Shown in pieces: positions 25,850 through 33,826 of a stretch of 64,000 bases of DNA. Position 1 is the stretch's first letter. Each line of letters opens with the position of its first letter. Source of the stretch: Halarcobacter sp. (lineage in GTDB: Bacteria; Campylobacterota; Campylobacteria; Campylobacterales; Arcobacteraceae); the NCBI GenBank assembly GCA_030145305.1, contig JAQYVX010000001.1, positions 124,001-188,000 on the forward strand. Reading direction: 5' to 3'. Both the position numbers and the translations under genes were made by a program. Below the pieces are notes generated by a model. The model was not told the origin of the DNA. It did no database searches and saw only the letters and a list, made by a program, of their open reading frames with translations.

Positions 25850-26480
25850 GTTTATATCCTATACCTTTTATGTTTGTAATATTTAAATCTAATATCTTTT
25901 TTAATTTACTTATTAAAACACGAAGTGCACTATCACTTGGTCTATTCATATAATCAAAAAATGTTGATTTATTTACAGTCATATTTATATTTCTAATTAG
26001 AAGAGAGAAAATTTCTTTTTCTATTAAGCCTAAAGAGATTTCTTCATCATTTTTAAACACCCTATTTTCAAGTAAATCAAAAGTAATATCTCCATATTTA
26101 ATACTTGGATTTTTCCTTTTTAATATAGCTTTGATTCGTGCTAATAATTCATCTAAGTCAAATGGTTTTTTAATATAATCGTCACATCCACACTCAAAAC
26201 CTTCTAAAGTAGCTGAAGTATCTCTAAGTGCTGTAATAAAAAAAGTAGGCGTTAAATCTTCTGCATCTCTTAATAGTTTTAAAGTATCAAGACCATTTAA
26301 GAAAGGAACATTAATATCAAATAAGTAAAGGTCAAACTTATTTTCATAAGTAGCTTCAAGGACTTCCTCTCCATCATTTACCAAGATTACATCATAGTTT
26401 TCTTCTTCCAAAATCTGTAACATTGTTTGTGCTAATATTTCATCATCTTCTAACAATAAAATTTTTTGTTTTTTATTCAT
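25836..26480 (-). CDS. OmpR-family response regulator
   Basis: A 214-residue regulator. The receiver domain (5-120) has the acidic pocket EDDE and phospho-acceptor Asp in LYLFDINVP (about 54), Thr in FFITALRD and Lys in KKPF (about 105). The C-terminal winged helix (130-214) is of OmpR/PhoB type. It partners the overlapping histidine kinase. Its start overlaps the upstream small exported gene by 4 bp. The target genes are unknown; the neighbouring small exported proteins are candidates. Confidence 0.9.
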   Translation of the reverse strand: MNKKQKILLLEDDEILAQTMLQILEEENYDVILVNDGEEVLEATYENKFDLYLFDINVPFLNGLDTLKLLRDAEDLTPTFFITALRDTSATLEGFECGCDDYIKKPFDLDELLARIKAILKRKNPSIKYGDITFDLLENRVFKNDEEISLGLIEKEIFSLLIRNINMTVNKSTFFDYMNRPSDSALRVLISKLKKILDLNITNIKGIGYKLEKL

Positions 26481-26734
26481 TTTACTGCTGGATTTTGCTT
26501 ATATATTTTAAGTGGAATCTTTTTTTTAGCTTCTATAATAGCATCTGATTTTTCTCTGACTTTTTTATTTTCTTGGGCTAATTTTTCTTTTAATTCTTCA
26601 ATAAGTTCTTTTTTCACCTCTTTATTAGGTGCTTGATTAACTTTTTCTAATAATTTATTTACTTCTTTGTTTTCTGCAAATATTATACTTGTAGTAAAAA
26701 ATAGGCATATTATTACAATTTTTTTTAATATCAT
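26477..26734 (-). CDS. Small exported protein, paralogue of the gene at 24537
   Basis: An 85-residue protein with a signal peptide (residues 1-20, IIFA-EN). The mature part is a charged helical hairpin (VNKLLEKVNQAPNKEVKKEL, then IEAKKKIP). The spacing of the VNxLLxxVN and LxxEL elements matches the protein at 24537. It overlaps the lipoprotein gene upstream and the response regulator downstream by 4 bp each, so it is an integral part of the signalling operon. Confidence 0.7.
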   Translation of the reverse strand: MILKKIVIICLFFTTSIIFAENKEVNKLLEKVNQAPNKEVKKELIEELKEKLAQENKKVREKSDAIIEAKKKIPLKIYKQNPAVK

Positions 26735-27210
26735 TTTTTATCTTCTTTTTTTAACATATTCTTTTCTAATTTTTTGATTTCTAATTTTATTTTAGTTAAT
26801 GGAGATATTTTAAATTTATTTAAATTACATTTATTTTTTTTTGCATGAGAGTATTGAATATTATAAGATTTAAGTGCATTATTAATATTTTTTGCAAATA
26901 TACTTTTTGAATTGTTTTCTATTAGAAAGAGTTGGGCTTTTGCGCCAACTATATCTTTTTGAATAAAGTATCCCTTATTGAATTCTTCTTGAATATATTT
27001 TGAAGCATGATTCATAATCATTATATTTTTATTACAATATTTATAGCTAAAAGACTTCTTTTTTACTTCTGCTTTTTTTTCTTTTATTTTAATTGGTTTT
27101 TCTATATTATCTTGTTTTATTTCTACAGATTTATTTGTATTTGTCAAGGCACAACCTGAGAAAACTAGCATAAACACTATCATAAAATATACTCGTCTTT
27201 GACTAAACAT
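26731..27210 (-). CDS. Lipoprotein of the two-component operon
   Basis: A 159-residue protein with a lipobox (VFSGC, Cys at about 20). The mature part is Lys-rich and helical with two Cys, one in YKYCNKNI and one in KKNKCNLN. AAAGGACAAA precedes the ATG. It is the first gene of a four-gene operon: lipoprotein, small exported protein, response regulator, histidine kinase. It may present signal to the sensor; no known family recognised. Confidence 0.7.
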   Translation of the reverse strand: MFSQRRVYFMIVFMLVFSGCALTNTNKSVEIKQDNIEKPIKIKEKKAEVKKKSFSYKYCNKNIMIMNHASKYIQEEFNKGYFIQKDIVGAKAQLFLIENNSKSIFAKNINNALKSYNIQYSHAKKNKCNLNKFKISPLTKIKLEIKKLEKNMLKKEDKK

Positions 27211-27307
27211 TTTGTCCTTTCTTTTTCATTTTCATAAATATTGATTTATATATAATAACTATAAATAATATTTCAGGGCATTATTATATAGGAAAATGTA
27301 TTAAAGT

Positions 27308-27661
27308 CTAAATGAATAAGCTCTTAATCCACAAGGCAACTTTACGAAAAATTTTAAGACAATTATATACGATAAATCCAAGAATTTTATTTGAAAAAAT
27401 GAATTTTTGGAAAGAGAAAAAAATTCCATCATATTTACAAATACTCAAAAGCATATCAAGAGCCTCAACGCCTTGATAATATCTATCTTCATATATAAGA
27501 ATAACTCCATCATCAAGAATAATATCTTTGTTTGATTTTTTCCAACTTAAATCAATTCTAGCATCACATATTTTTATGTCAAAACATTTTTTAAGCTTTA
27601 AAATATCTGCATATCTTTTACAAAAGGGGCAATCTCCATCATAATATAAAAAAACTTTCAC
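27308..27661 (-). CDS. DCC (DUF393) thiol-disulfide oxidoreductase
   Basis: A 117-residue protein with the family-defining start YYDGDCPFCKRY (CxxC at 13-16) and the later GVEALDML motif. These thioredoxin-fold-like YuxK proteins are thought to act as oxidoreductases. It lies 15 bp after msrA on the same strand, suggesting co-expression in oxidative repair. Confidence 0.88.
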   Translation of the reverse strand: MKVFLYYDGDCPFCKRYADILKLKKCFDIKICDARIDLSWKKSNKDIILDDGVILIYEDRYYQGVEALDMLLSICKYDGIFFSFQKFIFSNKILGFIVYNCLKIFRKVALWIKSLFI

Positions 27662-27676
27662 TTGATTATTCTTTAT

Positions 27677-28267
27677 TTAATCAAATATTTTTTGATAGAC
27701 ATGACAATATGGAGTTTTTCCTGTTCTTTTGTAATAATCTTGATGGTATCCTTCAGCTGCATAAAAAGGAGTCTTTTCTTTTAGTGTAGTTGCAACATCA
27801 TAACCCTTTGTTTTTAAAATTTCTATTAGCTTTTCTGTTGTTTTCTTTTCTTCTTCATTATCATAAAATACAACTGAAAGATATTGACTTCCTATATCTG
27901 GGCCTTGTCCATTTTTTTGAGTTGGATCGTGTATTTCAAAAAATAGTTTTGCTAGATTTTCATATGATATTTCATCTGGATTATAAACAACTTCTACAGT
28001 TTCAACATGACCTGTATCACCTTTTATTACGCCATAATAATCAGGATTCTTAACATGGCCACCCATATATCCACTAATTACGTCCTTCACTCCTTTTTGC
28101 TTTTCAAATAAATGTTCAACACCCCAAAAACATCCACCTGCAAAATGAGCTTTTTTTGTGTTTGTGTAATCAATATTTTTATTCAAAGGAACTTCTATTT
28201 CCTTACTAAAATTTGTTGAAATAAAAGCTAGTAATCCAAGAGCGATGATTAATATAAACTTAGTCAT
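27677..28267 (-). CDS. msrA: Peptide-methionine (S)-S-oxide reductase MsrA, exported
   Basis: A 196-residue MsrA with the active-site GGCFWG (Cys about 46) and the family blocks YMGGHVKNPDY, GDTGHVETV and EGYHQDYY. The first 22 residues form a hydrophobic signal or anchor, so the enzyme probably repairs oxidised periplasmic proteins. No MsrB domain is attached. It is upstream of and probably co-transcribed with the DCC-family oxidoreductase gene. Confidence 0.95.
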   Translation of the reverse strand: MTKFILIIALGLLAFISTNFSKEIEVPLNKNIDYTNTKKAHFAGGCFWGVEHLFEKQKGVKDVISGYMGGHVKNPDYYGVIKGDTGHVETVEVVYNPDEISYENLAKLFFEIHDPTQKNGQGPDIGSQYLSVVFYDNEEEKKTTEKLIEILKTKGYDVATTLKEKTPFYAAEGYHQDYYKRTGKTPYCHVYQKIFD

Positions 28268-28345
28268 TTTCTTTCCTTTTTATTTAATTTCTTATCCTAC
28301 TTAGTTTTTGTGTAGTTGATGTTTATTTTACTCTTCATATCTTAT

Positions 28346-28693
28346 TTATTCTCCATTTATAACAGATAAAACTGTTGCTCTACTAGTATTTAATTCACTT
28401 ATTATCTTTGATATATTTATATGGCCATTATCAGTATAATATTCTTCATTATCTAGCATTTTTAATATAGCATCTTTTTTTTCAAGTATTTCTTCGGATG
28501 TTTGTACAGTTTTAAAAATAAAATCTTCATCACTCATAGTTTTAAGCGCTTCTAAATCTCTTTTTATTGTTGGCATTGTAACTTTTAATTCTTTTGCTAA
28601 ATCTTTTGGATTTTCAATTCCTCGTAAAAGCAACTCCCTTAAAGCTATTCTTCTTGTCTTTATTTTACGCCTGCGGTGATATGAAATTTTCAT
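28346..28693 (-). CDS. Small helix-turn-helix protein
   Basis: A 115-residue basic protein. Residues 15-55 (LRELLLRGIENPKDLAKELK, then VTMPTIKRDLEAL) look like an HTH, and the C-terminal HINISKIISELNTSRATVLSVI looks like a second HTH. Two HTH motifs in one small protein suggest a regulator or phage/plasmid-type DNA-binding factor. No family is recognised. Confidence 0.65.
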   Translation of the reverse strand: MKISYHRRRKIKTRRIALRELLLRGIENPKDLAKELKVTMPTIKRDLEALKTMSDEDFIFKTVQTSEEILEKKDAILKMLDNEEYYTDNGHINISKIISELNTSRATVLSVINGE

Positions 28694-28755
28694 TATTGTT
28701 TACGATAATCCTTTTGTTTTTTAATTTTACTATTTAAATATATTTTCAAGGAAAA

Positions 28756-29508
28756 TTATTTGTCTATCTTTTTCCATATAGTTTTACCCGTAGCACAAAC
28801 TTTGTTTGTTCCTTTAATTTGAATAGTGTGTAAAAAAGAGTATTCACTAATGTCTTTTTTTGTTGAAGATAAAATCACATCACCATATTGAGCTTCTGAA
28901 ATAAAACGCCCATCAATAAAGTACAAGTAGTAGTTATTTAGTATCTCCTCGGGGATTGATTCTATAAGCCATTGTAAATATCTAAGATTATTAACATGCT
29001 TATTAGTATCAGTATCATACATATTGACTTTAAACTCTTTTCTATATTCAAAAGAATCAAGAGCTTCAATTTTACTACTTATATCATGTTCCAAAGGTAC
29101 AAATTTATATGATGACCATCTTTTTAAAAAATCAGGATGTATTCTTTTAGGTCTTCTTTTTTTTATATCATAAAAAAGCCATAAACCCCTAGCTCTTCCT
29201 ATGATATTATAGTCTTCATCATAAATAATATTTTCTCTAAATCCTCTAATAGCATGGTATTCTGATATCCATGTTCTTATAATTATTTTTTCTTTATAAA
29301 GAGGATAGCGTTGCATTTCCATCGCACCTGAAAGTAATACCCAGCCAAGATTTTCTGACATAAGAGAAAGAAGGTTATGCCCAGCATAATGACAATGCTC
29401 AGCAGCAGTTTCTTGAAGTAAAGTTAAGATAGCAATAGGAGAAGCTTCTCCTAACCTATTCATCTCAAAAAACCTCAATTCAAACTCTTTATCAAAATAG
29501 TTTTCCAT
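28756..29508 (-). CDS. Acyl-ACP thioesterase (FatA/BaaT-like)
   Basis: A 250-residue double hot-dog enzyme. The N-terminal domain has the family start ELRFFEMNRLGEAS and LLQETAAEHC; the second has MYDTDTNKHVNNLRYLQW, whose Asn/His are catalytic in acyl-ACP thioesterases. It releases fatty acids from acyl carrier protein in the cytosol. The first 11 codons plus about 55 bp of upstream DNA are duplicated at 34108-34197, marking an insertion between this gene and the flavodoxin gene. Confidence 0.88.
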   Translation of the reverse strand: MENYFDKEFELRFFEMNRLGEASPIAILTLLQETAAEHCHYAGHNLLSLMSENLGWVLLSGAMEMQRYPLYKEKIIIRTWISEYHAIRGFRENIIYDEDYNIIGRARGLWLFYDIKKRRPKRIHPDFLKRWSSYKFVPLEHDISSKIEALDSFEYRKEFKVNMYDTDTNKHVNNLRYLQWLIESIPEEILNNYYLYFIDGRFISEAQYGDVILSSTKKDISEYSFLHTIQIKGTNKVCATGKTIWKKIDK

Positions 29509-29565
29509 AACAACTCCTTTATTAAATAGAATATATGCAATTTAATCAGTATTGTCAAGGGGGAA
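29476..29565. repeat. 90-bp direct repeat, copy 1 (thioesterase 5' end)
   Basis: This segment, comprising the start of the thioesterase gene and its upstream DNA, is repeated at 34108-34197 in the same orientation with about three mismatches. The two copies bracket 4.5 kb of integron array B, implying a duplication during insertion or rearrangement. Confidence 0.9.
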
Positions 29566-29600
29566 TTTAAAATATATCATATGACTAGTTACTCATAAAT

Positions 29601-29828
29601 TTATTTATTTCGCTCTACTCTTTCTAATTTTTCTTCTATTATTTGAATAGAACTCTTTACATTTTGCAAATAAGATTTTATTTTATCATCTGATGCATCT
29701 ACTGATAGTAGTAAATCTATCATATCTAATGTTGGATTTACTAATTGGCAACTATCCCCATATTCATCATGTAATTCTTGATAATTATCTTCTATTCTTT
29801 GTTTTAGAGTTATAATTTTATTTTTCAT
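29601..29828 (-). CDS. Small coiled-coil protein, module copy 1
   Basis: A 75-residue acidic helical protein (KQRIEDNYQELHDEYGDSCQ, DMIDLLLSV, IQIIEEKLERVERNK). It is nearly identical to the protein at 35795-36055 (differences at A/D, D/P and L/I positions) and similar in plan to 35039-35251. It is divergent from an XRE regulator. The family is not recognised; a regulatory or toxin/antitoxin-like partnership is possible. Confidence 0.7.
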   Translation of the reverse strand: MKNKIITLKQRIEDNYQELHDEYGDSCQLVNPTLDMIDLLLSVDASDDKIKSYLQNVKSSIQIIEEKLERVERNK

Positions 29829-29845
29829 TATTATTCCAAAATTAC

Positions 29846-29859
29846 ACTACATTTGTAGT
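29846..29859. promoter_or_regulatory. Palindromic operator between divergent module genes (copy 1)
   Basis: ACTACA-TT-TGTAGT is a 6-2-6 inverted repeat, between the divergent starts at 29828 and 29916. An additional TATTGTAG lies closer to the XRE gene. Probable binding site of the XRE protein. Confidence 0.5.
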
Positions 29860-29915
29860 TTGATTAAGAATTATTACATAACTATACTTACACATTACTA
29901 TTGTAGGGTATAAAA

Positions 29916-30164
29916 ATGAATAAATATATTAATAATTTAACTCCTGATGAATTACATAAGATGATTGGTGCTAATGTTGCAAAACTTAGAAAAAAAGCTA
30001 ATTTAAGTCAATTAGCTTTATCTTTGGAAATGGGAAATAAATCTCCAAGTCTTATTAGTTCTGCTGAAATCTATACAAATAAAAGACATTTTAATATTGT
30101 TCAACTTCAAAAAATTGCAAAAATATTAGATGTTGATATATGTGAGTTTTTTAATGAAAAGTAA
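29916..30164 (+). CDS. XRE-family regulator, module copy 1
   Basis: An 82-residue protein that is essentially one Cro/C1-type HTH (residues 18-78: GANVAKLRKKANLSQLALSL, then SAEIYTNKRHFNI). It is divergent from the small coiled-coil gene. It is related to the XRE proteins at 35347 and 36169, which share the KHFN/RHFN and LxxISK pattern. Its last codons are also present at 37552, so the 3' end is a recombination junction. Confidence 0.8.
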   Translation: MNKYINNLTPDELHKMIGANVAKLRKKANLSQLALSLEMGNKSPSLISSAEIYTNKRHFNIVQLQKIAKILDVDICEFFNEK

Positions 30165-30258
30165 TAAATTTAGAAAATATTTAATTATCTTAATCTTAAT
30201 TATTAAAATCTGAAACGGTTAGTGGTTCTACAACCTCAAATCCTTTTGCTTTTTTAAA
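30155..30258. repeat. 104-bp repeat carrying the 3' end of a cassette gene (copy 1)
   Basis: Nearly identical to 37552-37656. Within it, 30196-30258 on the minus strand codes for the last 20 residues of the protein at 37594-38550 (GFEVVEPLTVSDFNN), without the rest of the gene. It is a truncated duplicate joined to the XRE gene end. Confidence 0.85.
30196..30258 (-). pseudogene. C-terminal fragment of the 37594-type gene
   Basis: Codes for the last 20 residues and stop of the hypothetical protein at 37594-38550; no start or body is present upstream, where sequence changes abruptly at 30259. A cassette relic. Confidence 0.75.
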
Positions 30259-30312
30259 CTACATACCCAGAGGTTGAATCTTCACTTTTTACTATCTTTG
30301 GAATCATTGATT

Positions 30313-30349
30313 TTGATATTCCATTATCTAAGTTTTTTGAAATAGTATA
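30313..30349 (+). pseudogene. 3' fragment of an XRE gene next to an attC site
   Basis: Matches 36386-36422, the end of the XRE gene at 36169, at all but two or three positions (codes for LDIPLSKFFE-like residues). In both places an attC core (GACTAAC) follows. It shows that array B once ended in the same XRE gene as array A. Confidence 0.65.
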
Positions 30350-30411
30350 CTATTTAAATTAAATTCTATACCTTGTAAAATGAAAAGTCTTTATTTCTAT
30401 TAAATAGTATA

Positions 30412-30481
30412 GACTAACGGTTGAGTTGAGAAATATTTGAGCCGCGAGGGTCAAATATTTCTCTCCAAAGTTTTGTTATAC
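30412..30481 (-). repeat. attC site 1 (array B, distal)
   Basis: Core sites GACTAAC (30412) and GTTATAC (30475) enclose a hairpin: GAAATATTTGA-x-CC pairing with GG-x-TCAAATATTTC around GCGA. It lies 5 bp after the stop of the monooxygenase gene at 30486, the normal place for attC in a leftward cassette. The right half (TTTCTCTCCAA...GTTATAC) recurs in sites 4 and 8. Confidence 0.85.
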
Positions 30482-30485
30482 TAAT

Positions 30486-30788
30486 TTATTCATTAATACT
30501 TAATAATTTTATTACAGTTGTTGGCTTAGCTCTAAATGTTGGATTTAAGTTGTCGGATTCAACCATATGTGAGGCAGCAACATCATGTGCCAATAAATCT
30601 TTTTCTGTAGCCCATTTTTCAATTATTACAAATTCATTTTCTTTATTTTCTACTTCTTTTAATTCATATTGCAAACATCCATTTTCTTTTAATACAATTG
30701 GAGCAATTTTATTGAATGCATCAATTTGTTTTTGTCTATGCTTTGGCTTTACTTCTATTAAAATTAATAACGATATTTCTTGATTCAT
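30486..30788 (-). CDS. Antibiotic biosynthesis monooxygenase (ABM) family protein, cassette gene
   Basis: A 100-residue ABM/YgiN-like ferredoxin-like fold: LLILIEVKPKHRQKQIDAF, then NGCLQYELKEVENKENEFVI and EKWATEKDLLAH. Such proteins are small quinol- or hydroquinone-type monooxygenases or binding proteins. It is the only gene of its cassette, between attC 1 (downstream) and attC 2 (upstream). A 175-bp stretch upstream of the start contains no other gene. Confidence 0.85.
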   Translation of the reverse strand: MNQEISLLILIEVKPKHRQKQIDAFNKIAPIVLKENGCLQYELKEVENKENEFVIIEKWATEKDLLAHDVAASHMVESDNLNPTFRAKPTTVIKLLSINE

Positions 30789-30962
30789 TTTATTCCTTAG
30801 TACAACGTTTTATTAAATTCTTGTAGGTAATAATAACTAACGATACCTATTAAATCATTATTGTAACTTTTATCAAAACTATTTCCACATTTATTTCTAT
30901 TTATTATTAGTCACAAATTGGGCACACTAATTATATTTACTTATTAAAATTTTTATTATTTC

Positions 30963-31033
30963 AGATAACGGTTGAGGAGAGCAATATTTTACCCGCTCTT
31001 GGGTAAAATATTGGCTCCTGCATTTTGTTATGT
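30963..31033 (-). repeat. attC site 2 (array B)
   Basis: Cores AGATAAC (30963) and GTTATGT (31027) with a long stem: GCAATATTTTACCC pairing with GGGTAAAATATTG around GCTCTT. The minus-strand core ACATAAC exactly complements the start of its own cassette (GTTATGT at the left end of site 3), as in a genuine circularised cassette. Confidence 0.88.
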
Positions 31034-31036
31034 GTT

Positions 31037-31948
31037 CTACTCTAGTTCGCTCATGAATAAATGCATGGTGCTAACCATTCTATAAAATAAATAATCAATA
31101 TGTTTCTTATCTGTAAGTTCTATTTTGTTATTTTCAAAATGCCTTATTTGATAATTGTTGCCAATAGCTGTTAATGCATTGCATTCTGTATTTATTAATG
31201 TACCAAATTCTGTATTACTATTAGAGACCAAAGATATCAAATCATTAATAGATTCTCTTTTGTTTTTTTCAATGTAATATGTTTTCATTCTCTCAAATGC
31301 ATCCCAGATTTTTTCGAGAGCAAATATTCTGTCTTCAATTTTAGGTAATACAAATTTATCATAAGCTAACTTTACTAAGTCATTTAATCTAGTATCTGCT
31401 GTGTTGTATATTTGATTTATCAAAGGTTTCATTGCTTCAGATATATTTCTGTTAATCTGTCCATCTTCATTAATATAAAATAAAATGCCATTTCTTTCAA
31501 ATGTTTGATTAATCTTCTCTCTAAAATTACTTTCTAACTCTTCAGATTTTTTAAAAGTTAGATGATAATGTTTAAAAAAATCGTGATAGCTTCCATTAGT
31601 AGGCTCTGCAATATTATTATGGCAAAACTCTATAAAGTCAAGGGTTGCATACTTATCAATTATCTTTTTTTCATCTGGATCACCAAATCCATGAAAGACA
31701 GGTGTATTTTTAAGTATTTGAATTGGCTTCTCAATATTTGGTACTTCAGATTGTAATCTAGCTTCAAATAATTTACCATCAAAACCACACGCTTGATTAT
31801 TATCAGAACATATCTCTGAAAAATTCTCTGAAAAATAATTTTTATTCTTATATTCTTCAAAAATTGATACAATACCATTCCAAACAGGAATACTTATTTC
31901 TTCGGAAGTCCTAGTTGCAACTCCATTTTCTCTATCACTAAAATACAT
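31037..31948 (-). CDS. AbiJ-like/abortive-infection type protein, cassette gene
   Basis: A 303-residue soluble protein. The start (MYFSDRENGVATRTSEEIS) and the block FRENINQTFERNGILFYINEDGQI-like region near residues 140-170 recall AbiJ N-terminal domain 4 proteins and related HEPN-type defence proteins; the rest is helical. The similarity is from memory and the family is not certain. It fills one cassette whose two core sites match perfectly. A phage-defence role is a working hypothesis. Confidence 0.65.
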   Translation of the reverse strand: MYFSDRENGVATRTSEEISIPVWNGIVSIFEEYKNKNYFSENFSEICSDNNQACGFDGKLFEARLQSEVPNIEKPIQILKNTPVFHGFGDPDEKKIIDKYATLDFIEFCHNNIAEPTNGSYHDFFKHYHLTFKKSEELESNFREKINQTFERNGILFYINEDGQINRNISEAMKPLINQIYNTADTRLNDLVKLAYDKFVLPKIEDRIFALEKIWDAFERMKTYYIEKNKRESINDLISLVSNSNTEFGTLINTECNALTAIGNNYQIRHFENNKIELTDKKHIDYLFYRMVSTMHLFMSELE

Positions 31949-31974
31949 TCAGTTTTCCTTCTTGTGGTCTTGTC

Positions 31975-32106
31975 ACATAACGTTTGAGTTAAGAGACAAG
32001 GCGATATAGCTCAGTAAAAATTTGGTTTATTATTTAACTAATTGTAGAAGATGAAAGCTTGAGAAATCGTAATATAGCCTTGTTCTGTTTCTACGCTTTG
32101 TTATCA
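31975..32106 (-). repeat. attC site 3 (array B, long type)
   Basis: Cores ACATAAC (31975) and GTTATCA (32100), 132 bp long, with outer arms ACAAGGC-TATA and TATA-GCCTTGT. The length resembles Vibrio-type long attC. Its minus-strand core TGATAAC exactly complements the cassette start GTTATCA at 33824-33830, so the HipA/HIRAN pair is one intact cassette. Confidence 0.85.
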
Positions 32107-32108
32107 TT

Positions 32109-32837
32109 TTAGGAGTAAGGTTTAAATTCATCACCGCTAAAAGGTTCAAAGTTTTTAGCCCATTTAGTAGAAAACTTACATAACAGTTTTAATTGCAAAG
32201 GAGCATCGTGATTAACTTTTTTAACAGTTATACTCACATTTTTATCTCCATTAAGTTCCATTAGTTTATAAAAATCTTTTACAAAAAATGATGGGCAATA
32301 TCCTAATAATTCGACTGGATCATCTTGTGTTCTTAAGGCTAGTGCAAATGGATCTACTTCATTTTGAACATCTTTTAAAATCAATAATTTATCATTATCA
32401 TTTAACTTAGATAATCTCTTAACATAATGTTCTGCAATATGGCTAATTCCATGAGAAAAAAACAATACTTCATAGTTATCATTTCCATCTTTTTCAGGGA
32501 TAGGAAACAATTGCAATTCATCTGTTGCTCTAATTCCTCGACTTATTGACAATTCAATTAGTTCATTCTCATTTTTTTCAATATCTAACCATTTAATATA
32601 ATCTTCGTATTCGGGTCTTGATTTAGTTAATAATCTATTTTTAAAAATTGGAAATAAACTTTCTGAACTATATGTATTTGTTAACTTATTCATTTGACCA
32701 AAAGGTTGAAAATTTTCAGTTTTTGCTCCATTAGTATAATTAAAAGAATACATATTTTCTTTATATTTTAAACAACCAACTGGAATCCATTGTCTACTTT
32801 TAGGGTTTTTCCATGCTAAAATTAATTTATTAATCAT
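32109..32837 (-). CDS. HIRAN-domain protein with HipA-N-like region, partner of the HipA kinase
   Basis: A 242-residue protein. Residues 1-90 (LAWKNPKSRQWIPVGCLKY, then FNYTNGAKTENFQPFG) resemble the N-terminal domain of HipA, which normally precedes the kinase. Residues 125-215 form a HIRAN domain (FFSHGISHIAEHYVKRL, NEVDPFALAL, LLGYCPSFF). The gene overlaps the kinase gene by 8 bp, so a normally single HipA appears split, with HIRAN added. It may regulate or target the kinase; a toxin-antitoxin-like or defence role is inferred. Confidence 0.75.
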   Translation of the reverse strand: MINKLILAWKNPKSRQWIPVGCLKYKENMYSFNYTNGAKTENFQPFGQMNKLTNTYSSESLFPIFKNRLLTKSRPEYEDYIKWLDIEKNENELIELSISRGIRATDELQLFPIPEKDGNDNYEVLFFSHGISHIAEHYVKRLSKLNDNDKLLILKDVQNEVDPFALALRTQDDPVELLGYCPSFFVKDFYKLMELNGDKNVSITVKKVNHDAPLQLKLLCKFSTKWAKNFEPFSGDEFKPYS

Positions 32838-33759
32838 TTAATAATACCTTTTTTACTTCCATTAATCTTTCTTTATTTTCTTCTAAAATTTTTATTGCAA
32901 ATTCTATAGACACTTTACTTATTAAATGCTTTGGAATTTTTTTAAAAATCACTCTTATTTCATTTATATCTAATTTTTCTAATTTATCTAACCAATATAT
33001 TGATATACTTTTATTAACATCTGCACAAAGTTTAAAAGCTTCTATTGTTTTTAAGTTTTTACCTTTATTATCAAAAAAGGGTGTTTTTGCTCTCTCAACA
33101 AAATGCTTAACCATTCGACCTTTATCTTTTGTTTTTAATCTTTCAGTTTTTTCATCATCACTTTCTCTACATCCAAGGCCAGATGCATGGTCATAAGTAG
33201 GAGATAAAAATATTTCTTTAGATGGAGCAATTATCCAACTCCAATTTTCATGATGTCTATCTTGGTTAGATATAAGACAATCAAGCATTATATATCCTAT
33301 GAATACATCAATAGGTTTAGGCAGCCTTTCATTCTGGTAATCAATAGGTAAATTCAGAAATGGTGCTTTAATAATTGCTAATACTAATTTTAATCTATAT
33401 TCTCTAACTTTATAATACTTATCTTTAGGATATTTAATATCCTCGTTATTATATATTTTAGCTAAAAGCTCATTTCCATGCCTAAGGCCATGATCTTTGG
33501 GAACAAAGCTAGGGGTAATAGTACCTTCTTTTTTATTCCATATTGCAAATTCATATTTAGCATGAGGGATATCTAACAGATTACATAGTTCTGCAACCAC
33601 AACTTCTACCCAATTTTCTCCAGTATTTGGTCTACCTTCTTTAAATAGTTTATTACAATTATCATTGTCATCATAAAACCAAAATTTACGTTTTGTTCCT
33701 AGTGGTTCGAGTGATTCATTTTTATGTAAAGGGATTTCAAAAATATCTAATTCTTTCAT
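32830..33759 (-). CDS. HipA-like serine/threonine kinase (kinase domain only)
   Basis: A 309-residue protein with the HipA kinase core: catalytic loop ISNQDRHHENW (Asp167, Asn172) and metal-binding motif YDHASGLG (Asp190). The N-terminal HipA domain is missing from this protein and seems to be supplied by the overlapping downstream gene. It is the first gene of array B's first cassette, directly behind an attI copy, so it should be well expressed. Probable toxin or regulatory kinase. Confidence 0.8.
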   Translation of the reverse strand: MKELDIFEIPLHKNESLEPLGTKRKFWFYDDNDNCNKLFKEGRPNTGENWVEVVVAELCNLLDIPHAKYEFAIWNKKEGTITPSFVPKDHGLRHGNELLAKIYNNEDIKYPKDKYYKVREYRLKLVLAIIKAPFLNLPIDYQNERLPKPIDVFIGYIMLDCLISNQDRHHENWSWIIAPSKEIFLSPTYDHASGLGCRESDDEKTERLKTKDKGRMVKHFVERAKTPFFDNKGKNLKTIEAFKLCADVNKSISIYWLDKLEKLDINEIRVIFKKIPKHLISKVSIEFAIKILEENKERLMEVKKVLLND

Positions 33760-33826
33760 GCGTGATTTTAGCCAAAAATCGTTTAAACCATTATTGTAGT
33801 AAAGAGAGATAATTACAGACTGATGA

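Noticed and set aside
29513-29565. The 90-bp repeat as attL/attR of a prophage or ICE
   Set aside because: The bracketed DNA has no integrase, phage or conjugation genes, and the repeat has diverged by only a few bases within a gene start; duplication during rearrangement fits better.
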